Positions 7,851 to 16,582 of a stretch of 64,000 bases of DNA are shown here, in pieces. The notes below the pieces were generated by a model. The model ran no database searches. It saw only the letters and a program-made list of their open reading frames with translations, and was not told where the DNA came from. A program made the position numbers and the translations under genes. The DNA lies in assembly GCF_009862265.1 (NCBI RefSeq), contig NZ_WWGX01000032.1:19538-83537 (forward strand), written 5' to 3'. Source of the stretch: Streptomyces sp. SID8352 (GTDB taxonomy: Bacteria > Actinomycetota > Actinomycetes > Streptomycetales > Streptomycetaceae). Within the stretch, counting starts at the first letter, position 1. Every line of letters begins with the position of its first letter.

Positions 7851-9110
7851 TCAGCGGCGGTGCACCGCCGAAACGGACCGCAGCGCGCCGGGCGGGCGCC
7901 CGGACACGGTCCAGGCGTGCAGCACCGACGCGACCGCCTGCGGTGGCACCGGCCCGTACCGCTCCAGCCGCACCGGGGCCGCCAGGGCGCCGCCCGGGGC
8001 CCGCACCCCGGCGGCGCACCCCCCGGCCGTGTCGGGGACGGCGGCGGCGAGGCATCCGGGGTGCCCGGTGAGCAGTTCGCGCACCAGCCGCCGGGCCGCC
8101 CCGGGCGGCAGCGGTACGCGGCTCACGAGGACGTCGGCGTGGACCGCGAGCTCCGCCGCCCGGGGGCCGTGCGCGTCCACCCACAGGTGCTCGTCGCAGG
8201 GCGGCGCGCCGTGCCCGTACGGGCAGGGCAGGGGGTGCGGGGGCGCCGGCCGCGCCCCGGGCGGGGGCAGCCGTCGGGAGCGGAGCAGGGCGGGCCCGAG
8301 GGCCGCGTCCGACCGCCAGACGAGCAGCAGCTCCGATCCGCCCGCGCGACGGCCGCCGCCGCGGCGGTCCGGGCACGGGCACATCCCCCGTCCACCGCGC
8401 GGCCGGGCACCGCCGCCCCGGTGGCAGCCCCGGAACCCGGGCGGTCCGCCACGGGACCCATCGCACCGGCAACGGCCCCGACGGCCGCGCGGACGACCTC
8501 CCGGCCCCTCACCCGGGCCACCGCACGGGCAGCGGTCCCGGAGGTCCGGGAGGCCGCCGCCCGGCCCCTCGCGCAGACCGCAGCCAAGCACCTCACCCGG
8601 GTCACCGCACCGGCAGCCCTCCGGGAACCCGCACGCCTCACCGCCCGGCCCCCGGCACACACCACCCCGCCGGCCACCCCGCAGGAAGCCGTCCCGGAGG
8701 CCGTGCGCGTCACCCCTCGGGCCCTCGCGGGACCCGGCGTCCGGTCCGCCGCGCGCGCCGGACCTCCCGCCGTCCCGGAGGCTGTCCCGGAGGCCGTGCG
8801 CACCGCCGTCCGGCCCCGCGCACGGGCCGGTGCCCCGGTCCTCGCGCGGGCCGCCGCCCGGCCGCTGGTTCGGGCCGTCGGCCCGGCCCCCGTACTGGGC
8901 GCCGGAGGTCCCCTGCTCCCCGTGGGGGATGTGGTCCCACCCCCCGTACGGGGCGCCGCACGCGGGTCCCTTCCCGCCGTGCGGGAGCCCGCCCCCGCCG
9001 CACGGGCCGCCCCGGTCGTCCCCGGGCTCCGTCCCCCCGTGCTCCGCCGCGGGCAGGCACACCGTGGTCCACGCCGCAGACGGGCCCGGGGGCGCCGTGC
9101 GGGGGGTCAC
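7851..9110 (-). CDS. unknown protein with Gly/Arg/Cys-rich repeat insertion
   Basis: 419 aa from GTG at 9110, which overlaps the stop of the upstream GT-B-like gene in a GTGA junction, the best reason for this start. The N-terminus (AAWTTVCLPAAEHGG) is followed by about 230 residues of Gly/Arg/Cys-rich degenerate repeats (AHGLRDSLRDGG, AHGLRDGFLRGG). A compact C-terminal part of about 160 residues contains ELLLVWRSDAALGPALL, CPYGHGAPPCDEHLWVDAHG and RLVRELLTGHPGCLAAAVPD. The repeat section has lower third-position GC than the ends, so it may be an expansion, or the real gene may start at ATG 8384 (177 aa). I do not recognise the family. Confidence 0.5.
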   Translation of the reverse strand: MTPRTAPPGPSAAWTTVCLPAAEHGGTEPGDDRGGPCGGGGLPHGGKGPACGAPYGGWDHIPHGEQGTSGAQYGGRADGPNQRPGGGPREDRGTGPCAGPDGGAHGLRDSLRDGGRSGARGGPDAGSREGPRGDAHGLRDGFLRGGRRGGVCRGPGGEACGFPEGCRCGDPGEVLGCGLREGPGGGLPDLRDRCPCGGPGEGPGGRPRGRRGRCRCDGSRGGPPGFRGCHRGGGARPRGGRGMCPCPDRRGGGRRAGGSELLLVWRSDAALGPALLRSRRLPPPGARPAPPHPLPCPYGHGAPPCDEHLWVDAHGPRAAELAVHADVLVSRVPLPPGAARRLVRELLTGHPGCLAAAVPDTAGGCAAGVRAPGGALAAPVRLERYGPVPPQAVASVLHAWTVSGRPPGALRSVSAVHRR

Positions 9111-10363
9111 CGGGTGCTCCCGGCACCCGCCGCGCGCTGCCACCGCGCCAGGGCGGGCGGCGGCGGGGGCGGGGCGACGGGCGACGGATGGGCGGGCTCG
9201 CCCAGGCCCAGCAGGCGGTAGAGGACGGACCGCATCCGCCGGTGGAACTGGCCCGGCACCGACGACAGCGAGGCCGCGACGTGGTCGTAGCCCCCGGGGC
9301 GGTGCAGCCGTGCCGCGTACTCCAGTTGCTCGGCCAGCGGACGCGCCGGGGAGAGCACCGGGGCCGCGGCGGAGAGCAGGGCGGCCGGGGAGCGGTCGGA
9401 CACCTCCCGGCGCGGCCCGGCCGTCAGCAGCACGGCCGCGCCCGTGAGCGTCCCGTACGCGGTCAGCGAGCCGTGGTCGCCGATGATCCAGTCGGCCGCG
9501 ATCAGCACGGACTGCCAGTCGGCCTCCGGCGGGACGACCGCGATCCCCCTCTCCCGGCAGGCGGACAGCCAGCCGTGCACCTGGCGGACGCCGTGCCCGG
9601 CGAAGACGTTGGGGTGCAGCAGCATCGCCACCCGGTAGCCATCGCCGGGCAGCCCGCCGAGCAATTGCGGCAGCAGGGAGTCGAGCCGGCCGAACGTGGA
9701 CGCCGGACCCCAGGTGGACGTGACGGCCACGAGCCGCTGCCCGTCCTCGATGCCCAGGGCACGGCGGTACTCCTCGCGGGCCGGACGCCCGGCGACGATC
9801 CGGTCGACGCAGGGGTCGCCCAGCACATGGGCCACCGGCAGCGCCTCCGGGCAGGACAGGGCCAGTTCCTCCAGGTCCCGGTCGTGGGCGTAGACGATCG
9901 CGGCCGGGACCAGCCGCCCCTCGTGCAGGAGGTGCTGGCGGCTGAGCATGCCCGGCACCCGCCGCTCCCCCGGGGAGAGCGTGCCGACGTCGGTGAGCAG
10001 CTTGATCTGCCCCGCCCCGTGCGAGATGCGGACGACCGGCGCCCGCAGCTCGTGCACCCCGCGCGAGCCCGCCGCGAGGGCGAGGTCGAACTCGGCCCGC
10101 AGGGCCTCCTCCCAGGGCACCGTGATGATGCCCAGGCTCCTCAGATACTCGGTGGTGCCGCCCCCGAAGGCGTGCGGGGCGACCGTGAAGACCAGTTGGA
10201 CGCGCAGGTCGGTCTCCAGCAACTCGAAGACCTCCCGCAGCCGTTGGGCGAAGGTCACCGTGTGCACGACCACCAGGACCCGCTTGCAGTCCCGCACGGT
10301 CAGCCAGTGGCCCTGCTCGATCAGTGCGGATTTCGTCGTTCGGACGGACACGCGATCCCCCAT
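9107..10363 (-). CDS. GT-B-fold protein resembling CDP-glycerol glycerophosphotransferases
   Basis: 418 aa from ATG at 10363; a GTG four codons in (10351) sits 6 nt after GGGG and is an equally good start. The N-terminal half alternates strands and helices (KRVLVVVHTVTFAQRLREV). The C-terminal half has RLVAVTSTWGPAS, VAMLLHPNVFAGHG and DWIIGDHGSLTAYGTLTGAA, the same layout as the nucleotide-sugar/CDP-alditol pocket of CDP-glycerol glycerophosphotransferases. Homologues in Streptomyces are often labelled hypothetical or, wrongly, translation initiation factor (recalled). No signal peptide or membrane segment is seen. It is coupled to the repeat-rich gene downstream. The substrate is unknown. 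Confidence 0.75.
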   Translation of the reverse strand: MGDRVSVRTTKSALIEQGHWLTVRDCKRVLVVVHTVTFAQRLREVFELLETDLRVQLVFTVAPHAFGGGTTEYLRSLGIITVPWEEALRAEFDLALAAGSRGVHELRAPVVRISHGAGQIKLLTDVGTLSPGERRVPGMLSRQHLLHEGRLVPAAIVYAHDRDLEELALSCPEALPVAHVLGDPCVDRIVAGRPAREEYRRALGIEDGQRLVAVTSTWGPASTFGRLDSLLPQLLGGLPGDGYRVAMLLHPNVFAGHGVRQVHGWLSACRERGIAVVPPEADWQSVLIAADWIIGDHGSLTAYGTLTGAAVLLTAGPRREVSDRSPAALLSAAAPVLSPARPLAEQLEYAARLHRPGGYDHVAASLSSVPGQFHRRMRSVLYRLLGLGEPAHPSPVAPPPPPPALARWQRAAGAGSTR

Positions 10364-10710
10364 CGCTCGTGTCGGCGTACAACGGACAGCAGCAGGACTG
10401 CCCCCGGGCCGCGCCGGATTCCTTGCACGGCCCTTGCAACTCCCTTGCCCCGCACCCCCGGACGCGTGGGGCGGACCGCGCGGGACCGGCCGGACCGGGG
10501 AGCGGACGCCCGGCGCGCGGGAGGGCGCGCACCGCGCCCCGGCCGTCCGGTCCCCGCTCTCCCGGCGCCCCCGGCGGCGCCGGGCGGACGCCCCGCCTCC
10601 GGGGGCCGGGCACGGCCAGGCCGGTATCAATTCCGGGCAGAGGTAAACCACTTGGCTGTCCATGGCTGTATCCGGGTGTCAATGTGGTGAGCCCGAGGAG
10701 GGACACGGAA

Positions 10711-10932
10711 ATGGTCGAGCCTGTGGTGGTGGCCGTGGTGGTCGTGGGCGCCCGGCTGGTGTACGCGCTGGCGGCGCTGTGGAGCTGGCCGGTGCGGGAG
10801 CGGGCCCGGGCGCACGCGCTGGCGACCCTGGTGCGGGCGGCGGGCCCCGGCGCCGTCGTCGAGGTCACCCGCGCCGACGGCGGCGGCACGGTGACCGCGC
10901 GGACGGCCGGTCCCGGGACGGAGTCCCGGTGA
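10711..10932 (+). CDS. small membrane-anchored protein of sigma/M48 operon
   Basis: 73 aa from ATG at 10711, with GAGGAGGG 8-14 nt upstream. Residues 3-26 form one hydrophobic segment (VVVAVVVVGARLVYALAALW), followed by a basic stretch and a short soluble tail. The stop overlaps the GTG of the sigma-factor gene (GTGA). It is too short for a ZAS-type anti-sigma factor and lacks the Cys/His signature, but its coupling to the sigma gene suggests a tether or modulator (inference). No family recognised. Confidence 0.75.
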   Translation: MVEPVVVAVVVVGARLVYALAALWSWPVRERARAHALATLVRAAGPGAVVEVTRADGGGTVTARTAGPGTESR

Positions 10933-11639
10933 CCGCCGGGCCGGCCGTGCGGCCGCGGGACTTCGAGACGTTCTTCGCCGCCTCGCACGGCGGCCTGCTG
11001 GCCCGGCTGATCATGCTGTCCGGCAGCCGCGAGGACGCCGAGGACGCGCTCCAGGAGTCCTTCGTCGAGGCCTACCGGGTCTGGGAGCGGGTCGGCGGCT
11101 ACGAGCTGCCCGAGGCGTGGGTGTACCGGGCCGCCGTCCAGCGGCTGTGGAAGACCGCCCGCAAGCGGCGCCGGGGCCGGGAGCGGCTGCCGGACCTGCC
11201 GGTGCCGGTCCTCGCGGGCCCGGAGCAGAGCGCGGAGGCCCGCGAGGTGCTGCGGCTGCTCGCCGCCCTGCCGCCCCGGCAGCGGATCACCATGGTCCTG
11301 TACTGCCTGCACGGCTGGTCCCAGGCGGAGATCGCCGAGGCCCTGCGCATGACCCGGGGCGGCGTCGCCGCCAACGTGTCCAAGGCCCGCGGCACGCTGA
11401 GGGAGGCACTGGACGTGACCGCCGACGAGGCCGGCCCCGGCCGCGACGCGTTCCTCGGCGCCCCCGAGCCCCTCGCCCCGGGCCGGCTGCGTCCCCTGTC
11501 CGGCCCGCCGGACGACGACCCGGTCACCGCGGCCCTGCGCGGCACCGAGGACTGGCTGCGCGCCGCCCTGCTCGCCGACCCGGAGCGGACCCGGCGGGCG
11601 CGGGCGGCGCTGGCCCGGCGGCTGCCGGAGGGGTCGTGA
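10929..11639 (+). CDS. ECF-type RNA polymerase sigma factor
   Basis: 236 aa, GTG start inside a GTGA overlap. Region 2 is at about residues 10-70 (FFAASHGGLLARLI, SREDAEDALQESFVEAYRVW). Region 4 lies at about 100-160 with helix-turn-helix GWSQAEIAEALRMTRGGVAANVSKAR. About 75 extra C-terminal residues extend beyond region 4, more than a minimal ECF factor. The gene lies between a one-TM small protein and an M48 membrane protease, both coupled to it. No recognisable anti-sigma gene is adjacent. Confidence 0.92.
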   Translation: MTAGPAVRPRDFETFFAASHGGLLARLIMLSGSREDAEDALQESFVEAYRVWERVGGYELPEAWVYRAAVQRLWKTARKRRRGRERLPDLPVPVLAGPEQSAEAREVLRLLAALPPRQRITMVLYCLHGWSQAEIAEALRMTRGGVAANVSKARGTLREALDVTADEAGPGRDAFLGAPEPLAPGRLRPLSGPPDDDPVTAALRGTEDWLRAALLADPERTRRARAALARRLPEGS

Positions 11640-13669
11640 CCGCCGTCGTGGGCTGGTGGCGCGGGCTGCTCGCGGTGGGACTGCTCGCCGGGTTCTACGT
11701 GGTGGCGTTCGGACTGCTCGCGGCCGACACGGCACTGGTCGTGGGAGCGCTGTGGCTGATCGTCGAGGCACCGGCGCGGTCCAGCTCCTGGGCTCTCGTG
11801 GTCGGCGGCAGCCTCCCGGCGGTCCTCGCCCTCGTCCACGGGATCGCCACGGTGAGCCGCGCCGAGGACCATCCGCCCGGCGCCGTCCCGCTGCGCCGCG
11901 CCGAGGCGCCCGCGCTGTGGGCGCTCACCGAGGAGCTGGCCGGACGGCTGCGGACCCGGCCGCCCAGCCGGATCTACCTGACGCCCGAGGCCAACGCGTC
12001 CGTGTCGGAGGAGGCGCGGATGCTCGGCTTCGCCGTCGGGCGGCGCACCCTGTACCTCGGGGTGCCCCTGCTGCGGCTGGAACCGCTGGAGCTGCGGGCG
12101 GTGCTCTGCCACGAACTGGGCCACTACGCGGGCCGCCACACCCGTTTCGGCGCGGTCACCCACCGGGGCGCGGCGTCGCTGCGCTCCACGCTGTTCCGGC
12201 TGCGGATGACCGCCCGCGCGGACCAGTCGCGGATCGGCTACGCCCGCTTCTTCCAGGCGGTGATCGGCGCCTACGCCTGGGTCTACCTGCGGCTGTCGCT
12301 CGCCGTGCGGCGGCGCCAGGAGCTGGAGGCGGACGCCGGGGCGGTCGCGGAGGCCGGAGCGGCGGCGACCGCCGGGGCGCTGCGCTCCGTGTACGCGCTC
12401 GGCGTCCTGTGGACCGGGTTCGTCGAGGAGTACCTGCGGCCGGTGCAGCGCCTCGGATACGCCCCCGAGAACGTGTTCGAGGCGTTCGGCGCGATGCTGG
12501 ACCACCCCCTGATCCGGCAGCAGGCGGCCCAACTGCGCGCGCGGCCGGCGGAACCGGAGCGGTCGCCGCTGGACTCCCATCCGCCGCTGGCCCGGCGGCT
12601 GGCGCTGATCGAGTCCCGGCCGCCCGGCCCGGCCCGGCCGGCCGTCGTGCCGGGGCCGCTGCTCACCGGCCCCGGACCGGCGCTGCGGGTGCAGCGCGAG
12701 CTGCTGAGGAGGGCGGGCGGTCCCGGAACCACGCTGCCGCTGGCGGCGTGGGGCGGCGTCGCCGCCGAGGCGCTGGCCGTCGGACGCGCCCGGCTGCTGC
12801 TGGAGGCGGCGGCCCGCGCCGGGGAGGCCGGGTCGGCGGGACCGACCGGGGGGACCGCCGGGACCGGGCCGGTCAACGGGATGGGCGGGGCCGACGGGAA
12901 CGGCGGGACCGGTGAGGTCGGCGGGGTCGGCGGGCGCGGGGGCCTCCCGGAGCCCACCCTCGGAACCGTCCTCGGCCTGCTGGAACGGGGGGAGCGGAAC
13001 AGGCTGGCGCGTCAGCTCCCCGGCGGGGCCCGGCCCGGGGGCCGCCTCGCCGAGACGCTGTACGCCCTGGCCGGGCAGGCCCTGACCGGCGCCGGGCGGG
13101 GGCGCTGGGTCCTCGGCTGGGCCCAGGGCCCCCTGCTGGACTCCCCGCTCCTCCCCCGGGGCCGCCTGGAGGACCTGGTCCGGGGCGCGGTCCGGGACCG
13201 CGCGGGAGCGGGCGCGCTGCGGCGCGAACTGGCGGGGATCGGGGTGGACGTCGGGGCGCCGGTGGGCCTGGCGGTGGCACCGGGCGGCCGGAAGGGCCCG
13301 CGGCGGGCCCCGGCCGCGCCGAACCCGGTCGTCGAGGAGCTGGGACGGCAGCGGACGGTCGCCAGGATCACCATGTGCGCCCTGGCCGCGGTGGGGGTGG
13401 TCTGGGCGGTCTCCCTGGTCGGCGCGGACGACCCGTCCGGGACCGGCCCGCCGGTCTACCGGCCGTCCCCCTACGTCCCGCGGGACCCCTACGGGTCGCA
13501 GGACCCCTACGGATCGTGGTCCTCCGGCCCGGAGCCGCCCGCCGGGCAGCCCGTGACGCCCGGCTCCGGTACCGTGCCCCGGCCGGGCCTCTCCTACGGC
13601 GCCCCGGCCCCGTCCCTGTCCTTCGCCCCGGCCCCCGTCCTCTCCCTGGCCCCGGCCCCCGAGCGCTGA
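11636..13669 (+). CDS. M48-family membrane zinc metalloprotease
   Basis: 677 aa, GTG start in a GTGA overlap with the sigma gene. Two or three membrane segments lie at residues 5-75 (LLAVGLLAGFYVVAFGLLAA). The HtpX/Ste24-type zinc site is HELGH at 159-163, with the third ligand in RRQELEADAGA near 229. Homology to M48 fades after about residue 330. A Gly/Thr-rich linker precedes a further helical part, a last membrane segment (MCALAAVGVVWAVSLVGA near 580) and a Pro/Ser/Tyr-rich tail predicted outside. Coupling to a sigma factor suggests a proteolytic envelope-stress output or control (inference). Confidence 0.92.
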   Translation: MTAVVGWWRGLLAVGLLAGFYVVAFGLLAADTALVVGALWLIVEAPARSSSWALVVGGSLPAVLALVHGIATVSRAEDHPPGAVPLRRAEAPALWALTEELAGRLRTRPPSRIYLTPEANASVSEEARMLGFAVGRRTLYLGVPLLRLEPLELRAVLCHELGHYAGRHTRFGAVTHRGAASLRSTLFRLRMTARADQSRIGYARFFQAVIGAYAWVYLRLSLAVRRRQELEADAGAVAEAGAAATAGALRSVYALGVLWTGFVEEYLRPVQRLGYAPENVFEAFGAMLDHPLIRQQAAQLRARPAEPERSPLDSHPPLARRLALIESRPPGPARPAVVPGPLLTGPGPALRVQRELLRRAGGPGTTLPLAAWGGVAAEALAVGRARLLLEAAARAGEAGSAGPTGGTAGTGPVNGMGGADGNGGTGEVGGVGGRGGLPEPTLGTVLGLLERGERNRLARQLPGGARPGGRLAETLYALAGQALTGAGRGRWVLGWAQGPLLDSPLLPRGRLEDLVRGAVRDRAGAGALRRELAGIGVDVGAPVGLAVAPGGRKGPRRAPAAPNPVVEELGRQRTVARITMCALAAVGVVWAVSLVGADDPSGTGPPVYRPSPYVPRDPYGSQDPYGSWSSGPEPPAGQPVTPGSGTVPRPGLSYGAPAPSLSFAPAPVLSLAPAPER

Positions 13670-13754
13670 GCGGCCGTGCCCGGCGGCGGCACGGCGCGGA
13701 CGGCGCGGGGCAGGGCTCGGCGCGGAGCGGCCGTGCGGCGCTCCGCGCCCGCTT

Positions 13755-13789
13755 CCGCCCCCGCCGGAGGGACCGTCCGGCGGGGGCGG
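13755..13789. terminator. bidirectional terminator hairpin
   Basis: A 14-bp stem (left arm CCGCCCCCGCCGGA, right arm its exact complement) with a 7-nt loop, between the convergent genes ending at 13669 and 13795. Confidence 0.75.
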
Positions 13790-13794
13790 GGGTC

Positions 13795-14169
13795 TCACTG
13801 GTCGAAGTAGCGGAGGTCGCCCACGGTCCAGGCGCTGACGTCCTCGATCGCGACCCGGTACATGCCGCCCGTCTCCGGGATGCCGACGCTGCCCTGGAGG
13901 ATGCGGGCGAGGTGGAAGTGCAGGTGTGCGGGGGTGCGGGGGCGGCCGGGGCCTGCCTCGTCCGGGCCCTGTTCGAAGACGTCGGAGAAGGGCCCGAGGT
14001 GGTCCGAGTCCTTGAGGACCTCCGCCACCCGCTTCCGCCACACGGCCTCCGGGGCGAGCCGACCGGTGATGACGGCCCCGCCGACGACCACGGTCAGTGA
14101 CATCTGATTGCTTCGTCCGGACTCCACCGCGGCGGAGATGGCGACGAGCAGCTCATCAGGGTTCGACAT
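13795..14169 (-). CDS. hypothetical protein, GvpU-like in outline
   Basis: 124 aa from ATG at 14169. The sequence has strands SLTVVVGGAVITGRLAP, AHLHFHLARI and YRVAIEDVSAWTVGDL around an acidic helical middle. The order (strand pair, helix, two strands with a hydrophobic closing segment) recalls the gas-vesicle accessory protein GvpU, but no gas-vesicle genes are near and I cannot confirm homology. It stands alone between a terminator and the CIS locus. Soluble and without signal peptide. Confidence 0.8.
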   Translation of the reverse strand: MSNPDELLVAISAAVESGRSNQMSLTVVVGGAVITGRLAPEAVWRKRVAEVLKDSDHLGPFSDVFEQGPDEAGPGRPRTPAHLHFHLARILQGSVGIPETGGMYRVAIEDVSAWTVGDLRYFDQ

Positions 14170-14346
14170 GACAGCAGAGCTTATTCAGCCCCGCGCGCCC
14201 GCACCGCCCCCCGTGGCGCGAAATCCGCCGGGGCCCGGCCCGGAGCGGGGTTCCCGGCGGCCCACGCCGCGGTCGGGGACGGACGGGGCGGACGGGAGCC
14301 GGGGCGACGGGGAGGGCGGGCGGCACCCGGCGCGGGGGCCGCCCCG

Positions 14347-16578
14347 TCAGCCGCGTTCGAAGAACTCCACCTCCGCCAGCGCCAGATGCCGGCCGCCGCC
14401 CAGGCCGACGGGCGAGCCCAGGACCAGGCGCACCGTCCGCACGTCGCTGATCCCCATGGGGAAGTACTGCGCGCCCGGCTTGTCGCTGAGGGTGATCCGC
14501 CGGTGTTCCGTCCCCCCGTCGCCCCGGGTGATCTCCAGCTTCAGCTCCAGCGCCCGTCCCTGGCGCGCGTACTCCTGCGCCTTCTTGGAGGGGCCGTTGA
14601 AGACGGACAGCTCGAACAGCCGGAACGGCTTGCCGAAGGTGTACGTCACCTCCGCGCCCGGCCCGGACACCCCCCAGTAGCGGTTGCTCAGCCCGTCCAT
14701 GGTGTTGGCCGCCGGGTACCCGGGCAGCTCCTCGCTGGCCTCGACGGACACGGGGGTGATGGCCCTGGGCTTGCTCGTCTTGTCCCGCACGTCCTCGTAC
14801 AGCGCGCGTCCGGCCGGGACCAGCAGCACACCGGCCACGGCGAGGCCCGCGACGAGGGCCAGGACCACCAGCAGCCGCACCCCCCGGCCCGAACTCGCCC
14901 GCACCCGGCGGCGGAACGGCCACACGGTCCGCCACCAGGGCAGCGGGGCGGGCTTCGCGGCCTGGTTCAGCGGGGTCGCGCAGCGGCGGCAGAACCGGCG
15001 GCCCACCGGGTTGGGCGTCCCGCAGGAGGGGCACGGCGGCCCGGTCACCTCGTCCGGTACGGGCACGGGGCGCACGGTCGGCCGGGCCGCCACGGGCTTC
15101 GCCGGCCGCACCGGCATCACGGGCTCCGGCGCGGACCGCGCGGGCGCGGACGGCGGCGACGGCGCGGGGGCGGACGGGGAACGGGGGCCGGGACTGTCCG
15201 GGGCGCCCGCCGTCCCGGGGACGGAACCGCTCCGCGGGACGGAGGGCGCCTCCGGGGCGGGGCGGCGCGCGGGGGGTGGGGAGGCGGTGGGCGCGGGGGC
15301 GGCGTCCGGGCCCGTGCCGGCGGCCCGGGTCCCGAGGCCGGGGTCCGTGCGCCCGGGGCGGGGCTCGGGACGTCCGGGGTCGGCGGCGGGGTGGCCGGTG
15401 GCGGAGCCCAAGTCGCCCGAGGCGGGGCGGGGATGGTCGGAGCCCGAGCCGGGGCCGTTGCCGGGGTGTCCGGAGCCGCCCCGGTGGCGGACCCGCCCCG
15501 CCAGCCGGGCGCGCAGCGACGCGCCGCGGGACGGCGGGGTGGACTGCGGGGTGGACGGCGGCGCGGTGGACGGCCGGGGGATACGGGACGGGGGCACGGC
15601 GTCCCCGTCCCCGCCACCGGTCCCGCTCGCGTCCCCGTCCTCCTCGCCGGTGCCGCCCGCGTCCCCGTCACCGGTGGCGCTCCCCGTGCGGTCGCCGTTC
15701 CCGTCCGGAACCGGCGCGGGCCCCGGCCGGGTCCCGGGGACGGCCCCCGGCGGAGCGCCGCCCGCGACGGCCGCACCGGTACCGGAGGCGGCACCGGGAA
15801 GGGACGCGGGACCGCCCGGAGCGGTCACCGGACCTGAGGACGGACCGGGGGACCGGACCGGAGGCGCCTCCTGGGACTCCCCGGTGGACTCCCCCGGCCC
15901 CGGGGCCGGTTCAGGGGCGGGAACCGAAATCGGATCGGGGACCGCGAGGGCGGAGGCCCCGGCGGCCGGACCAGCAGGCGGCCAGGCGGACGGACCGCGC
16001 ACCCCGTGGGGCCCCGGGGCCACGTCCTCGTCCCGCCCCGGCCCGGCGTCCGCGCCCGGCCCCGCGTCCGGCCCCGCGTCCGGCCCCGGCATCGTGTCCT
16101 GACCCGCGTCGGGATGCCCACCCGAACCCCGGCCGGGACCCGCCGCCCCCGCCGCCCCGTCCGGCGAAGCCGCGGGCACGGCGGGCGAAGCCGCAGGCGC
16201 GGCGGGAGTCGTACCCGGCCGCCCGGCCGGGGCCGCCGTCGGCGCCGGGCCGGACGCCGACGGCCCGTTCCTCCCGCCCCGGCCCGGCAGTCCACCCGCG
16301 CCCGCGTCCGCACCCGGCGGGCCGCCCTCCCCCGTACCCGAGGGGCCGCCCTCCCCCGTGCCCGGCGCCCGGTCCGGCGCGGGTACCGGTGCGCCCACCG
16401 CACCGTCCGCAGACCCGCCCGGCGGCGCGCCCCTGCCGGGCCCGGCGTCCGGCGCCGACGGCTCCGGCCCCCCGTGGCGCGGCGGCGGGCTGTCCGACCA
16501 GCCCAGGTACGCGCCGCAGTTGCCGCAGAAGTCGTCCCCGGGGCCGTTGGACGCCCCGCACGCGGGACAGGCGCGCAT
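14347..16578 (-). CDS. zinc-ribbon, disordered-linker, single-TM protein with extracytoplasmic beta-sandwich domain (CisA-like)
   Basis: 743 aa from ATG at 16578 (GGGAGGTGAC upstream). The N-terminus is a zinc ribbon with CPACG and CGNCG. About 480 residues of Pro/Ala/Gly-rich disorder follow, then a second zinc ribbon (CPSCG...CRRCA near 530) and a basic patch WPFRRRVRA. One membrane helix (VRLLVVLALVAGLAVAGVLL) precedes a C-terminal domain of about 160 residues with discoidin-like features (YPAANTMDGLSNRYWGVSG, RLFELSVFNG, HLALAEVEFFERG). Last gene of the CIS locus. The architecture fits CisA of S. coelicolor, a bitopic membrane protein needed for CIS action (recalled). It would link the cytoplasmic particle to the membrane. 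Confidence 0.85.
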   Translation of the reverse strand: MRACPACGASNGPGDDFCGNCGAYLGWSDSPPPRHGGPEPSAPDAGPGRGAPPGGSADGAVGAPVPAPDRAPGTGEGGPSGTGEGGPPGADAGAGGLPGRGGRNGPSASGPAPTAAPAGRPGTTPAAPAASPAVPAASPDGAAGAAGPGRGSGGHPDAGQDTMPGPDAGPDAGPGADAGPGRDEDVAPGPHGVRGPSAWPPAGPAAGASALAVPDPISVPAPEPAPGPGESTGESQEAPPVRSPGPSSGPVTAPGGPASLPGAASGTGAAVAGGAPPGAVPGTRPGPAPVPDGNGDRTGSATGDGDAGGTGEEDGDASGTGGGDGDAVPPSRIPRPSTAPPSTPQSTPPSRGASLRARLAGRVRHRGGSGHPGNGPGSGSDHPRPASGDLGSATGHPAADPGRPEPRPGRTDPGLGTRAAGTGPDAAPAPTASPPPARRPAPEAPSVPRSGSVPGTAGAPDSPGPRSPSAPAPSPPSAPARSAPEPVMPVRPAKPVAARPTVRPVPVPDEVTGPPCPSCGTPNPVGRRFCRRCATPLNQAAKPAPLPWWRTVWPFRRRVRASSGRGVRLLVVLALVAGLAVAGVLLVPAGRALYEDVRDKTSKPRAITPVSVEASEELPGYPAANTMDGLSNRYWGVSGPGAEVTYTFGKPFRLFELSVFNGPSKKAQEYARQGRALELKLEITRGDGGTEHRRITLSDKPGAQYFPMGISDVRTVRLVLGSPVGLGGGRHLALAEVEFFERG

Positions 16579-16582
16579 GGCG

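Noticed and set aside
11099..14041. 980-codon minus-strand frame
   Set aside because: It is the antisense shadow of the sigma and M48 genes, whose motifs are unambiguous on the plus strand.
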